From the NCBI GenBank assembly GCA_031272825.1, contig JAISTE010000117.1:1-51188 (forward strand): a stretch of DNA of 51,188 nt, in the 5' to 3' direction. Shown here in pieces: positions 43,562 to 51,188 of this stretch. Both the position numbers and the translations under genes were made by a program. The notes below the pieces were generated by a model. It made no database searches. It was not told the origin of the DNA and worked only from the letters and a program-made list of their open reading frames with translations. Position 1 is the first letter of the stretch; each line of letters starts with the position of its first letter. This DNA comes from Propionibacteriaceae bacterium (lineage in GTDB: Bacteria > Actinomycetota > Actinomycetes > Propionibacteriales > Propionibacteriaceae).

Positions 43562-45226
43562 TTACGGCACGGGGATCATGAACGAGAGCACGGTGGCCTG
43601 CAAGGTGACCAGCAGCGCGAAGATGACCAGCAAAACGAGCGACCAGCCGACGACCTGGCGGAAGATCACGCCCTCCTTGTTCATCATGCCGGTGGCAGCA
43701 GCTGCGACCGAGAGCGACTGGGGCGAGATCATCTTGCCCATGCACCCGCCGGTGGAGTTGGAGGTTGCCATCAGAACCTGGTGTTGGACGTCGCCCCAAA
43801 CAGTTGCGGCCGTCTCGACCTGCATCCCGCCGAACAGCGCGTTGGAGGAAACGTCCGAGCCGGTAATCGCGACGCCCAGCCAGCCGAGCACCGGGGAGAG
43901 GAAGGCGAAGGCCGCGCCGGAGGCGGCGAGCCCCGCACCCAGGGTGGAGGTCATGCCGGAGGCGTTCATGATGTAGGCCAGCGCCAGCACGGAGGCGATG
44001 GTGATGATGGTGTAGCGCAGGTTGTAGATCGTCTTGCCGAATTCCTTGGCGGCCACGGAAACCGACATCCGGTAGACCAGCATGGTGATGACCCCGCCGA
44101 TGAACAGGTAGGTGCCGGTAGAGACCACGGAATAGAGGTCGATGTTGTTGGTGACGCAGGCCGTCGCACCGTCGGCCTTGAAGCAAGATTCGAGGCCCGG
44201 CCAGGTGAACTTCACGGTGAACGTCGAAGCCAGCCAGGATTTGGCCGCCGGAATCTGGGAAACGGCGAAGATCGCGACCACGATCACGTAGGGGATGATG
44301 GCGCCGACGACCCGGCGCGCGCCCTTGGTTTGTTGGGCAGGGGTCGGGGCATCACTATCGACGGCCATCTCGGCCTTCACCGGATGGGCAGGTTTGGCAA
44401 CCTTGAGCAGCAACAAGATGGCGATTATGCAGGCGATAGAGGCCACAACGTCGGTGATCTGGTAGTTCACGAAGTTGGAGGTGACGAACTGGAAGGCGGC
44501 GAAGACCACGCCGCCGGACAGGGCGATGTGCCAGGTGTCTTTGAGTCCGCGCACACCGTCGACGAGGAAGACCAGGAACAGCGGCACCATCATGGCCATG
44601 AACGGAGACTGACGCCCAGCCATCGCGCCGAAGACCTCGGCCAGCTGGGAGGGGTCGGCACCGCCGAAGCCGGCGGAGGCGGAGTTGCCCAGCGTGGTAA
44701 TGGGCGCGCCCATAGCCCCGAAGGCGACCGGGGCGGTGTTGGCGACCATGCACACCATGGCGGCCTTGAGCGGTTTCATCCCGGCGGCGACCATCATCGC
44801 GGCGGTGATGGCGACGGGCGTGCCGAACCCGGCGAGGGCTTCGAGCAGGGCGCCGAAGCAGAAGGCGATGAGGATGGCCAGGATACGTAGGTCGTCGGAG
44901 ATTTCGCGCAGCAGATCGCGAAGCACCTTGTCCCAGCCGCACTTGACCGTCAGGTTGTACAGCCACACCGCGGGTATCAGAATCCACATGATCTGGCACA
45001 CGCCGAAGAACAGGCCCTCGCAGGTGGCGGCAAAGGCAGGCTCGGCGGGCAGATGCCAGCCGAAGACAGCGACGACGATGGTGAGCACGATCGTGCCCAG
45101 GGCCGCGATCCAGGCCGGTACTTTAAAAATGCCCAGCATGATGAACAGCGCGAGCAGCGGGATGGCCGCAACCAGGGCCGAAAAGGCCAGAGAATCGGCT
45201 ACGGGAGCGAGAATTTGGGAAAACAC
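43562..45226 (-). CDS. lldP: L-lactate permease (LctP family)
   Basis: A membrane protein of 554 residues with about fourteen helices, a proton-coupled importer of L- and D-lactate. Family blocks include ALLEALAGFGTPVAI, APVAFGAMGAPITTLG, FLSPVLGWLGVAITGSD-like sequence and the C-terminal SNALFGGMQ with SNSTGGCMGKMISPQS. The GTG start at 45226 has AAAGGAG 4-5 nt upstream; a frame 11 codons longer lacks support. It is upstream of the dehydrogenase on the same strand. Confidence 0.93.
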   Translation of the reverse strand: MFSQILAPVADSLAFSALVAAIPLLALFIMLGIFKVPAWIAALGTIVLTIVVAVFGWHLPAEPAFAATCEGLFFGVCQIMWILIPAVWLYNLTVKCGWDKVLRDLLREISDDLRILAILIAFCFGALLEALAGFGTPVAITAAMMVAAGMKPLKAAMVCMVANTAPVAFGAMGAPITTLGNSASAGFGGADPSQLAEVFGAMAGRQSPFMAMMVPLFLVFLVDGVRGLKDTWHIALSGGVVFAAFQFVTSNFVNYQITDVVASIACIIAILLLLKVAKPAHPVKAEMAVDSDAPTPAQQTKGARRVVGAIIPYVIVVAIFAVSQIPAAKSWLASTFTVKFTWPGLESCFKADGATACVTNNIDLYSVVSTGTYLFIGGVITMLVYRMSVSVAAKEFGKTIYNLRYTIITIASVLALAYIMNASGMTSTLGAGLAASGAAFAFLSPVLGWLGVAITGSDVSSNALFGGMQVETAATVWGDVQHQVLMATSNSTGGCMGKMISPQSLSVAAAATGMMNKEGVIFRQVVGWSLVLLVIFALLVTLQATVLSFMIPVP

Positions 45227-45348
45227 CGTACTCCTTTGTGAGGTCTCAGTCAGGCCCAAAATACAGGCAGAATCGGCGATTGTCTAGCGCTTACGTTGTC
45301 GAGATCGTAACTTTTCGCTTTATCGATCAACTAATAACGGCTTCCGAA

Positions 45349-45362
45349 GTGAAACTTTTCAC
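45349..45362. promoter_or_regulatory. Palindrome between lldP and the DUF2630 gene
   Basis: GTGAAACTTTTCAC, perfect 6 bp arms around CT, in the divergent promoter region 123 bp upstream of lldP. It could be a regulator site; the family is not recognised. Confidence 0.3.
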
Positions 45363-45385
45363 GTTCATCCGTATGACTTGGGGTG

Positions 45386-45416
45386 TTGACCCTTGCTGCG
45401 ACCTTTGGCATAGAGT
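45386..45416 (+). promoter_or_regulatory. Leaderless promoter of the DUF2630 gene
   Basis: TTGACC, a 19 bp spacer, TAGAGT, then 7 nt to the ATG at 45424. Confidence 0.6.
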
Positions 45417-45423
45417 TACGCGC

Positions 45424-45669
45424 ATGAAAGACGGAGCAATTCACGAGACCATCGACGAGCTAGTACAGCGCGAGCGCGAGCTGCGCGAGGCCCTGGGCGA
45501 CGGAACCATCGACAAAGCCGAGGAAAACCAGCGGCTGGCCGAGGTCGAGGCAGAACTGGATCAGTGCTGGGATCTGCTGCGCCGCCGCGCCGCCGACAAA
45601 GCCCGCGGGCTAGACCCGGAAAAGACGAAGGTTCGCTCTCAGGACGTTGTTGAGAACTACCTGGAGTGA
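45424..45669 (+). CDS. DUF2630 family protein
   Basis: A protein of 81 residues, mostly helical and charged, matching DUF2630 by IDELVQRERELREAL, the RLAEVEAELDQCWDLLRRRRA-like core and the RSQDVVENYLE ending. Function unknown; the family is found in actinobacteria. It is convergent with the SepX-like gene, 12 bp apart. Confidence 0.85.
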   Translation: MKDGAIHETIDELVQRERELREALGDGTIDKAEENQRLAEVEAELDQCWDLLRRRAADKARGLDPEKTKVRSQDVVENYLE

Positions 45670-45681
45670 CGGCAATCCAAA

Positions 45682-46353
45682 CTACCCGAAGGCGCGCTTG
45701 CTCTCGATCTCTTCGGTGTCGTTGACGACCGGGGGCGCGCTCAGGTCGATCGTGCGCACCGTGCGGCCGGAGAGCGGGCGCTGGACGTAGGTCGGCTTGG
45801 TGATCGGGATGGGATCCCACAGCGAGTTGAGCTGCGTGAAGGGGGCGTCCAGTTCGATGGATTGTTCGTACTGGGCCAGATCCGAGTCGCTGATGATAAC
45901 TGTCTCCTCATCGCCGCCTGAGAAGATCTCGGCACGGCAGCGCTCAAGCTTACGTTCCATCCTTCGCACGGACAAACGTAAGAACCCCAGGTAACCGAGC
46001 ATCACCGCTGCCGGTACTGCGGCCGTCCACCATGGAACGACGCCAAACGCGGCCACCGCAACCACCACCAGTTCAGTGGCGGTAAGGCCTACTAGAACCC
46101 GGCGCCGGAAGAACACCGACTTCATCTGCAGATAGTGCAGCTGCTGGCGCTCGGCCCTGCGGGTAAGCGGGGTGGAGACTGTTTCGAGGGCATCGGCAGA
46201 CTCGGCGGCGTCTTCGGTGTGGACGATGGTGACGTCGGGAGAGAAGACCGATTGCTCTACTTGGGCGTCGGTTTTGCGCCTCGAAAGCACGTGCGGAACC
46301 AATATGAGCAGCCAAATGGCCACGATTGCCGCAAACAAAACCCCCGTCCACAT
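45682..46353 (-). CDS. SepX/GlpR-like divisome membrane protein
   Basis: A protein of 223 residues. It starts with a membrane helix (VLFAAIVAIWLLILVPHVL) followed by SRRK, as in actinobacterial SepX/GlpR proteins. A second hydrophobic hairpin lies near residues 86-125, then basic and acidic soluble regions. Those proteins link to the MoeA-like Glp and FtsZ at division sites. The match is by topology and N-terminus, so moderate. TACCGT lies 7 nt upstream of the ATG. Confidence 0.6.
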   Translation of the reverse strand: MWTGVLFAAIVAIWLLILVPHVLSRRKTDAQVEQSVFSPDVTIVHTEDAAESADALETVSTPLTRRAERQQLHYLQMKSVFFRRRVLVGLTATELVVVAVAAFGVVPWWTAAVPAAVMLGYLGFLRLSVRRMERKLERCRAEIFSGGDEETVIISDSDLAQYEQSIELDAPFTQLNSLWDPIPITKPTYVQRPLSGRTVRTIDLSAPPVVNDTEEIESKRAFG

Positions 46354-46360
46354 GAGGGCA

Positions 46361-46366
46361 ACGGTA
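46361..46366 (-). promoter_or_regulatory. -10 box of a leaderless promoter (SepX-like gene)
   Basis: TACCGT on the minus strand, 7 nt before the ATG at 46353. Confidence 0.4.
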
Positions 46367-46552
46367 TCGCCATTGGGACCAAAACTGGGTCAACCAGGCC
46401 CGGAGTGTCGCACAAGTTGTGGGGCCCTAGGGCTAGTTGAGTACGCGGAAAGGGGCATTTGCAACGGGTAGCGACCGGCCGGAAAAGGTTCCAATGCGAT
46501 AACTATTTTCTTATCTCGCCCCAAGTCGAGGCGTGTCGGAAGGTGCGCCGAC

Positions 46553-46558
46553 TAGACT
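46553..46558 (+). promoter_or_regulatory. -10 box of a leaderless promoter (alr)
   Basis: TAGACT followed by CTTTCGC and the ATG at 46566. Confidence 0.55.
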
Positions 46559-46565
46559 CTTTCGC

Positions 46566-47678
46566 ATGTCTCACACCAATACCGCCATAACGCACCTAGA
46601 CGCCATCGAGGCAAACCTGCGCGCCGTGCGCACGCGCGTCGGAGCGAGAAAAATCCTGGCGGCAGTGAAAGCGAACGCCTACGGGCACGGGGCGACGCAC
46701 GTGGCCAAGATGATCGAAGAGCGCGGAGCCGCCGATTGGTTGGGCGTCGCCATGGTCGACGAAGGGGTCGAGCTGCGCCGGGCCGGAATCTCCCTGCCCA
46801 TCCTCAAGCTCTCCCACGCCCGGGGTGCGGACGTCCAGCTGGCGATGGAGAACGGCATCGTACTTCCGGTGGTGGACGTACAGTCTGTACGCGAATACTC
46901 GGGCGCGGCTGAGGCACTGGGCATGGTGGCCGAGGTGCACCTCAAGGTGGACACCGGGATGCGGCGGATCGGCTGTGAACCCGAACAGGCCCGGATGCTG
47001 GCCGAGATGATCGTGGCCGACGAAAACCTGGTGCTCACCGGCATCTTCTCCCACATGCCGGTTTCCGATACCCCTTCGCAAGACGGTTTCTCCCGCGCGC
47101 AGATCGCACTGTTTGCCCGCACGGCGGCGGCGGTGGAAGAGCTCACCGGCCCGATCACGAAACACCTGGCCAACTCGGGTGCGATACTCGCCCACCCGGA
47201 TGCCTGGTTCGACATGGTTCGCCCCGGAATCATGCTCTACGGGGCCTATCCCGACCCAGCCACGCCGCGCACGGTGCCGCTGGTCGCGGCGCTCACCTGG
47301 CGGGCGGAAGTCTCGTTTATCAAGCGCATACACGCGGGCGAAACCGTTAGCTATGGCCGTACCTGGGAAGCTAAAGAAGATACGTGGATCGCGACCGTTC
47401 CCGTCGGGTATGGGGATGGGTTCTCGCGGTTGAACTCGAACCGCGGGCGGGTTCTGATCGGCGGTCGTTCCTACCCGATCGCCGGGCGGGTGTGCATGGA
47501 TCAGTTCATGGTCGACCTCGGGCCGACGAGCGATGTGCGGGTCGGCGATGACGCGATCTTGATTGGAACCAGCGAGTCCGATCAGATCACGACTACGGAA
47601 ATCGCGCAGTTGATGGGGACGATCCCCTACGAGGTGACCTGCGGCATTCAATCCCGCGTGGAGCGCGCATGGGAGTGA
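46566..47678 (+). CDS. alr: Alanine racemase
   Basis: A PLP enzyme of 370 residues making D-alanine for peptidoglycan. The PLP lysine is in AVKANAYGHG near residue 38. The second catalytic residue, Tyr, is in TVSYGRTW near 265, and VCMDQFMVD follows. The start at 46566 sits 7 nt after TAGACT. Its end overlaps the start of the mannosyltransferase by 10 bp. Confidence 0.96.
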   Translation: MSHTNTAITHLDAIEANLRAVRTRVGARKILAAVKANAYGHGATHVAKMIEERGAADWLGVAMVDEGVELRRAGISLPILKLSHARGADVQLAMENGIVLPVVDVQSVREYSGAAEALGMVAEVHLKVDTGMRRIGCEPEQARMLAEMIVADENLVLTGIFSHMPVSDTPSQDGFSRAQIALFARTAAAVEELTGPITKHLANSGAILAHPDAWFDMVRPGIMLYGAYPDPATPRTVPLVAALTWRAEVSFIKRIHAGETVSYGRTWEAKEDTWIATVPVGYGDGFSRLNSNRGRVLIGGRSYPIAGRVCMDQFMVDLGPTSDVRVGDDAILIGTSESDQITTTEIAQLMGTIPYEVTCGIQSRVERAWE

Positions 47679-49384
47679 GCCTTCGGGATTTGTATTCGCG
47701 AGCCTGCAATCGTTTCGAGAGCTGGCCCTGGACGCACAGCTGGAAACTCGGCATCGGGTTGATTATCGGGGCCGCGTTCACCTGGATTTTGATCGGCTTC
47801 GCCGGCCCGTCGACGGTCGCGCTCACGTTGGGCGAGCGGCATTCGCTGCTGCCGCCGTGGTACCTGCCCTACCAGTACTCGGGCTGGAGCCAGTGGATCG
47901 TGGTTCCGGCGCTGTGGCTGGCCATTTCCGCGGCGGCAATTGGGCTTTGGATTTGCATGAACGCGCTCGCCCACGGCTGGAACCCGCGGCCCTGGAAGCT
48001 GTTCGGAATGGGGGCGGGGCTGTCGGCGGCAACCGCGTGCGTCCTGCCGATGACAAGCGCAGACGTGTTGATGTACGCCGCCTACGGGCGCATTCAGATT
48101 CTGGGGATGAACCCCTACGACATCACTCCGGCTGAGATCGCTAGGCAAGAATACGATCCGGTTCTGCACCTGACCGAGCCGCCCTGGACGGACACCCCCT
48201 CTGTCTACGGGCCGATCGCCACCTGGACGCAGTGGCTGGCCGCCTATCTTGGCGGGGATAACTTGCACGACATCGTCTTCTGGCTGCAGATGCTCGCTTT
48301 GATTCCTTTCCTGGTCTGCGGGCTGGTGGCCATCTACCTGGCCGGCGGGCATTCGCTTCCGTCGCTGCGGGCGGTGCGCAAGTTCGGGCACGACGTCATT
48401 GGGTACGGCGCGTCGGGTGCGCGGCACGGGGCTGCGGTATCGGATGGGAAAACCGGCCGTTTCGCGGGAATCAAGCGCATTTTGCCCGACTGGAACCACC
48501 GGAATCAGGCCCAGGCGCGGGCGGTGTTGTTCACCGTCGCCAATCCGTTGATGATCTGGGCGGTGCTGGCCGGAGCACATAACGAGGCCCTGACGCTGGT
48601 GTTCGCCATCGTGGCGCTGCTGTTCTTGCGCCGCTACCCGTTCTTTGCCGGGGTAGCCATTGGGCTGGCCGGGGCCACCAAGGTCTCGCTGGTGTTCTAC
48701 GGTCTTGCGATGCTGTGGGCCTACCGGTTCTCGCTGAAGCGGGTGCTGTTGTTGGGCGTCGGGGCTTTGGTGCCGCTCGGTTTGGCCTACGGGCTGTGGG
48801 CGCCGGACGCCCTGCTCGCCGCCCGCCGGAACGTCGGCTATGTCTCCGCCGGATCCTGGGCCCCGTTCTTCACCGAGATTTTCGAGCTGTTCTGGCCCAA
48901 CGATTTCTCCCGCCAGGTAGTGACGTGGATCGGCTGGGCGGGCATGTTCGTCATCGCATACCTGCTCTCGCGGGTACTCCCCTGGAGCCCTGCCCCCGGT
49001 TCGCTGCTGGGAGCGCGCATCGAACGCGACCCCCTCACCGTGACCTGCCGCACCGCCGTAATCCTGACGACGGCCTGGCTGGTGACGTCGCCCTACTCGC
49101 TGAGCTGGTACGACATCATCGTCTGGGTGCCGCTGGGGATGCTGGCGGCCTCCAAGCTGGACAAGATCATGGTCTGGCGCGGTGGCTGGCTCTCGGTGGC
49201 CTACGTGGCGGCCCGCGCGGTTAAATTCGACCCGGAGATCAACCAGCTCAACTGGGTGATCCGCGATCTGCTGTGCTCGGCCGCCCAGCTGCTGGTGCTG
49301 GCCGCGCTGATCGCCTGGGGCATCTCGGGCGTGCGCAAGAACGGCTGGTGGGGCTGCTTCAAGCCCGCCGGCGATCACAAATAG
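47669..49384 (+). CDS. Polyprenol-phosphomannose-dependent alpha-1,6-mannosyltransferase (MptB-like)
   Basis: A GT-C glycosyltransferase of 571 residues with about twelve membrane helices. The acidic catalytic motif in the first loop is TSADVLMYAAYGRI near residue 130. NPYDITPAEIA and TDTPSVYGPIATWTQWLA follow, as in MptA/MptB enzymes that extend lipomannan-type glycolipids outside the membrane. Overlap with alr suggests coupled translation. A hydrophilic insert of about 60 residues near 235-290 is not recognised. Confidence 0.85.
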   Translation: MGVSLRDLYSRACNRFESWPWTHSWKLGIGLIIGAAFTWILIGFAGPSTVALTLGERHSLLPPWYLPYQYSGWSQWIVVPALWLAISAAAIGLWICMNALAHGWNPRPWKLFGMGAGLSAATACVLPMTSADVLMYAAYGRIQILGMNPYDITPAEIARQEYDPVLHLTEPPWTDTPSVYGPIATWTQWLAAYLGGDNLHDIVFWLQMLALIPFLVCGLVAIYLAGGHSLPSLRAVRKFGHDVIGYGASGARHGAAVSDGKTGRFAGIKRILPDWNHRNQAQARAVLFTVANPLMIWAVLAGAHNEALTLVFAIVALLFLRRYPFFAGVAIGLAGATKVSLVFYGLAMLWAYRFSLKRVLLLGVGALVPLGLAYGLWAPDALLAARRNVGYVSAGSWAPFFTEIFELFWPNDFSRQVVTWIGWAGMFVIAYLLSRVLPWSPAPGSLLGARIERDPLTVTCRTAVILTTAWLVTSPYSLSWYDIIVWVPLGMLAASKLDKIMVWRGGWLSVAYVAARAVKFDPEINQLNWVIRDLLCSAAQLLVLAALIAWGISGVRKNGWWGCFKPAGDHK

Positions 49385-49418
49385 CTTTACCAAGAGGAAC
49401 CGTCCCCATTGGTAAAGC
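49384..49418. repeat. Inverted repeat at the end of the mannosyltransferase gene
   Basis: Perfect 10 bp arms GCTTTACCAA (49384-49393) and TTGGTAAAGC (49409-49418). A second small hairpin, CCTGC / GCAGG, follows, and the loop CGTCCCC can pair with GGGGACG at about 49434-49440. It may end the alr-mannosyltransferase transcript, but there is no T run after the outer stem. Confidence 0.6.
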
Positions 49419-49550
49419 CTGCCATTTTTGCAGGGGGACGAACCCCTGGCAACCCCGAGCGTGGTGGGCACGCCGTTGTTCAGAGTTGTTGCACGGGTGA
49501 ATCCAAGGCGATTCGGTGATTTTGCCGGTTGAGACTGGTGAGGGGGTGGG

Positions 49551-49758
49551 GGTACGGGTCAAACAAAGGAGCCAGGGAAACTCCGGGAGGTGGAGTTTGA
49601 CCCGTACCGCCGAGGACACAACCGAAAAACGTCTTCTACTGAGCTGTTCTTTTACTGAGCTCCTCAGTGATCACAATCATGCCCGGCCACCCGCTGGCAG
49701 GCACGGGAAACCGGGGTGGTTGCTGAGATAGTTGACAGGGCAGTGAGATTTCTCACTT
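49551..49758 (+). ncRNA. Candidate structured RNA element, copy A
   Basis: A 14 bp perfect stem (49551-49564 with 49595-49608) encloses a 30 nt loop beginning AAAGGAGCCAGGGAAACTCC. Then come CCGAGGACACAACC, a hairpin ACTGAG / CTCAGT (49654-49668), the box TGATCAC, a variable GC-rich region, the box GCTGAGATAGTTGA (49722-49735) and a final hairpin GTGAGA / TCTCAC. Copy B has the same order with paired base changes. I do not recognise the family. Confidence 0.55.
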
Positions 49759-49798
49759 TCGGGGTTCACCACCCGCCATCTCGCTTTCTCGATTCGTC

Positions 49799-49905
49799 AT
49801 CCCGCGCGCAGTCGCGGGATCTCGCTTTCACTACAGATAGATCCGATTCGCCGCTGCGCTCCTCGAGACCGGGGCGCGTAGAGATCCTGCGACTTCGCGC
49901 AGGAT
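49799..49905. repeat. Inverted pair of family-1 palindromes
   Basis: The left copy has arms ATCCCGCG and CGCGGGAT (49799-49806, 49813-49820). The right copy has ATCCTGCG and CGCAGGAT (49884-49891, 49898-49905). They lie between copies A and B of the structured element. Confidence 0.85.
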
Positions 49906-49976
49906 GACGAGATGGGGTGCAGGATGACCAGATGGGGCGCAGAATGACGAGATGGGGCGCAGAATGACGAGTGGAG
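49906..49976. repeat. Tandem repeat of about 20 bp units
   Basis: Nearly four units of GATGGGGCGCAGAATGACGA type follow the palindrome, a second case of a minisatellite grown from a family-1 copy. Confidence 0.8.
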
Positions 49977-50020
49977 AAGCGCCGGAGACTTGCCAGCGGC
50001 AATGGCGAAGAGGGGGTAGG

Positions 50021-50210
50021 GGTACGGGCCAGACAAGGGAGCCAGGGAAACTCCGGGAGGTGGAGTCTGGCCCGTACCACCGAGGACACAACCAAAGATG
50101 ACTTGTACCGATTTGCTTCGGTGATCACTATCTTGCCCGGCTGCTGACGCGGACGCACGGGTTTGGGGCAAAGCGCTGAGATAGTTGAGTCGGCGGTGAG
50201 GTTTCTCATC
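50021..50210 (+). ncRNA. Candidate structured RNA element, copy B
   Basis: Same layout as copy A: 14 bp stem (50021-50034 with 50065-50078), a 30 nt loop differing from copy A at one base, CCGAGGACACAACC, hairpin ACCGA / TCGGT (50107-50122), TGATCAC, the GCTGAGATAGTTGA box (50175-50188) and a terminal hairpin GGTGAG / CTCATC. Two stem pairs differ from copy A on both sides, so pairing is kept. It ends before the promoter of the PAP2 gene, so it is not that gene's leader. Confidence 0.55.
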
Positions 50211-50245
50211 GGAGAAGACCATTCATCCGCTTGCGTAACTATTCT

Positions 50246-50274
50246 TTGACACCCGCTTGGGCTAGGGATAGCGT
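50246..50274 (+). promoter_or_regulatory. Leaderless promoter of the PAP2 gene
   Basis: Consensus TTGACA, a 17 bp spacer, TAGCGT (50269-50274), then 7 nt to the ATG at 50282. This is the clearest leaderless promoter in the window. Confidence 0.75.
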
Positions 50275-50281
50275 GCAATGT

Positions 50282-51067
50282 ATGCAGATAATCACGACTG
50301 TGGAGATGGTCATCATCGCTGTGACGTTTATCTCCCTCATCGCTTATCGGCTGTTCAGCCGCAAACTCTCTACACCCGCGCTCAAGCACGAGTTCTCCAT
50401 GCGCTATCTGTTGTGGCCCGCGATCACGCTCGTTGTCGTCGACGTTGGGGAATCGCTTACCTACAACGGAACCAGGGCTTTCACCGAGAACGTCCCCCAC
50501 CACAATTTCGGTACACCCCTCGACGCCGCGCTTCCGCTCATCCCGTTCTTCATCATCTTCTACCTGATGGCCTACTTGGTGATCCTCTTCGCGCCCTTCT
50601 ACCTGTCTTGGGTGGGGAACATTTGGCTGGTACAGCGCTACCTCGCCTCCGTGGTGGTGCTGTTCGTCATCTCGTCGATCATCTATCTGACCTTGCCGAA
50701 CGACGTGCCGCATGCCTGGACTCCCGAACAGTACGCGCAACACACCGGCCCGTTCGACCGGCTGCTGGAGTTCATGTACGACTCCGACGCTGCTTCCAAC
50801 GGCCTTCCGTCGCTGCACAACGCTCACATCTGGCTGCCGTTCTTCCTGATCGTCTTCTCCATGGCCAAGGGCAGGCAGCGCCTCCTGCGGGCACTTCCCG
50901 TGGCCATCCTTGGCGTGTTGATCTCGCTGTCCACGCTGTTTTGCAAGGAGCATTACCTTGCCGACGTCTTCTTCTCCATTGCCCTCGTGGCGCTCATTGC
51001 GTGGTGTGCGACACACTTTGGAAAGCGACCAGCCCGCGTACATTCGGAACTCAAGCGGGCTGCCTGA
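50282..51067 (+). CDS. PAP2-superfamily membrane phosphatase
   Basis: A protein of 261 residues with six predicted membrane helices. The PAP2 signature is present: NGLPSLHNAH near residue 178 and STLFCKEHYLADVFFS near 220, holding the catalytic histidines and Asp. The first motif (KxxxxxxRP) is weak, as in the inositol-phosphotransferase-like branch. Likely substrates are lipid phosphates. No ribosome-binding site; the start follows from the promoter spacing. Confidence 0.85.
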   Translation: MQIITTVEMVIIAVTFISLIAYRLFSRKLSTPALKHEFSMRYLLWPAITLVVVDVGESLTYNGTRAFTENVPHHNFGTPLDAALPLIPFFIIFYLMAYLVILFAPFYLSWVGNIWLVQRYLASVVVLFVISSIIYLTLPNDVPHAWTPEQYAQHTGPFDRLLEFMYDSDAASNGLPSLHNAHIWLPFFLIVFSMAKGRQRLLRALPVAILGVLISLSTLFCKEHYLADVFFSIALVALIAWCATHFGKRPARVHSELKRAA

Positions 51068-51129
51068 CGGAAGGGGTTGGGAGGCTGCAGGCTGCACACA
51101 ATGGGCTGCACAGCACAAAAATTTGTCCC

Positions 51130-51162
51130 CGCGCCCGGAGCTTGCCGAGCGCGGGGACAGGT
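51130..51162 (-). terminator. Intrinsic terminator of the gene at the right edge
   Basis: A 10 bp perfect stem, GTCCCCGCGC / GCGCGGGGAC, with a 14 nt loop. On the minus strand it is followed by AAATTTTTG, so it belongs to the minus-strand gene entering at the right end. Confidence 0.85.
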
Positions 51163-51171
51163 ATCAATCGG

Positions 51172-51188
51172 TTACTTCTTGGTTCTCA
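51172..51188 (-). CDS. C-terminal end of a gene leaving the window
   Basis: The last four codons before a TAA at 51172-51174 read RTKK. The stop is followed within about 10 nt by a strong minus-strand terminator, which supports a real gene end. Too short to identify; a basic C-terminus would fit many proteins. Confidence 0.45.

Noticed and set aside
43499..44890. A 463-codon plus-strand frame opposite lldP
   Set aside because: His/Gly/Asp-rich translation typical of the antisense of a membrane protein gene.
47648..49471. A 607-codon minus-strand frame opposite the mannosyltransferase
   Set aside because: Shadow frame; the plus-strand GT-C protein has proper helices and motifs.
50021..50210. 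Copy B as a riboswitch of the PAP2 gene
   Set aside because: A near-consensus promoter between it and the gene places the transcription start at the PAP2 ATG.
49766..51118. A 450-codon minus-strand frame across the repeat region and the PAP2 gene
   Set aside because: It spans palindromes, tandem repeats and the antisense of PAP2, with no coherent domain.

Overview
The window is a contiguous piece of a high-GC Gram-positive chromosome. Several markers point to an actinobacterium: a 33-residue bS22-type ribosomal protein, DUF3039, DUF2630 and DUF2510 proteins, a SepX/GlpR-like membrane protein, an MptB-like polyprenol-phosphomannose mannosyltransferase, and a lysC with an internal start for a separate beta subunit. 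Gene content and many apparently leaderless genes fit the order Actinomycetales, perhaps Actinomycetaceae; the family is an inference. I saw no tRNA, rRNA, CRISPR array, transposase or prophage gene.

Layout, left to right. 1-0.1 kb: the start of a secreted-protein gene leaving the window, then palindromic and tandem repeats. 0.6-6.6 kb: malQ, DUF3039, a nitroreductase-like gene and the acetate genes pta-ackA. 6.7-8.7 kb: a 21-22 bp minisatellite, then the rpsF-ssb-rpsR-rplI operon. 9-12.5 kb: a prenylcysteine-oxidase-like flavoprotein divergent from dhaKLM, the PTS-dependent dihydroxyacetone kinase. 12.5-19.8 kb: a K+/H+-type antiporter, a LytR_C-like protein, lysC (alpha/beta), a DUF2510 protein, a glycerophosphodiester phosphodiesterase, asd, bS22 and a histidine phosphatase. 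19.8-27.7 kb: radA, an MFS permease, DUF1345, glpT, a second histidine phosphatase, a fructosamine-kinase-like gene and a PIN-domain toxin-antitoxin pair. 27.7-31.6 kb: thiB-thiP-thiQ under a TPP riboswitch. 31.7-35.3 kb: an L-arabinose locus (araA, LacI-type regulator, araD) with three matching operators and a remnant of a sugar permease. 35.3-40.5 kb: a DUF4143 ATPase, corA with a possible leader peptide, a HAD phosphatase and nhaC. 40.5-45.2 kb: lactate permease and an FAD/Fe-S D-lactate-type dehydrogenase. 45.4-51.2 kb: DUF2630, SepX-like, alr, the mannosyltransferase, a repeat-rich 0.9 kb gap, a PAP2 phosphatase and the end of one more gene.

Metabolic themes are fermentation and overflow carbon (pta-ackA, lactate uptake and oxidation), glycerol and phosphoglycerol use (dhaKLM, glpT, GDPD), pentose use (ara), thiamine uptake, and aspartate-family and cell-wall biosynthesis (lysC, asd, alr, PAP2).

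The most unusual content is repetitive and structural DNA. Two copies of a roughly 200 bp element lie 470 bp apart (49551-49758 and 50021-50210) and show compensatory base changes in at least two helices, which suggests an uncharacterised structured RNA or a mobile hairpin element. Two families of short palindromes are scattered through the window, and some lie in frame inside genes (the lactate dehydrogenase, the MFS permease, thiP). Other points of interest are a bacterial homologue of eukaryotic prenylcysteine oxidase, a proline-containing leader ORF with a self-sequestered ribosome-binding site upstream of corA, and about seventeen genes whose start codon lies 6-7 nt after a TANNNT-like -10 box.
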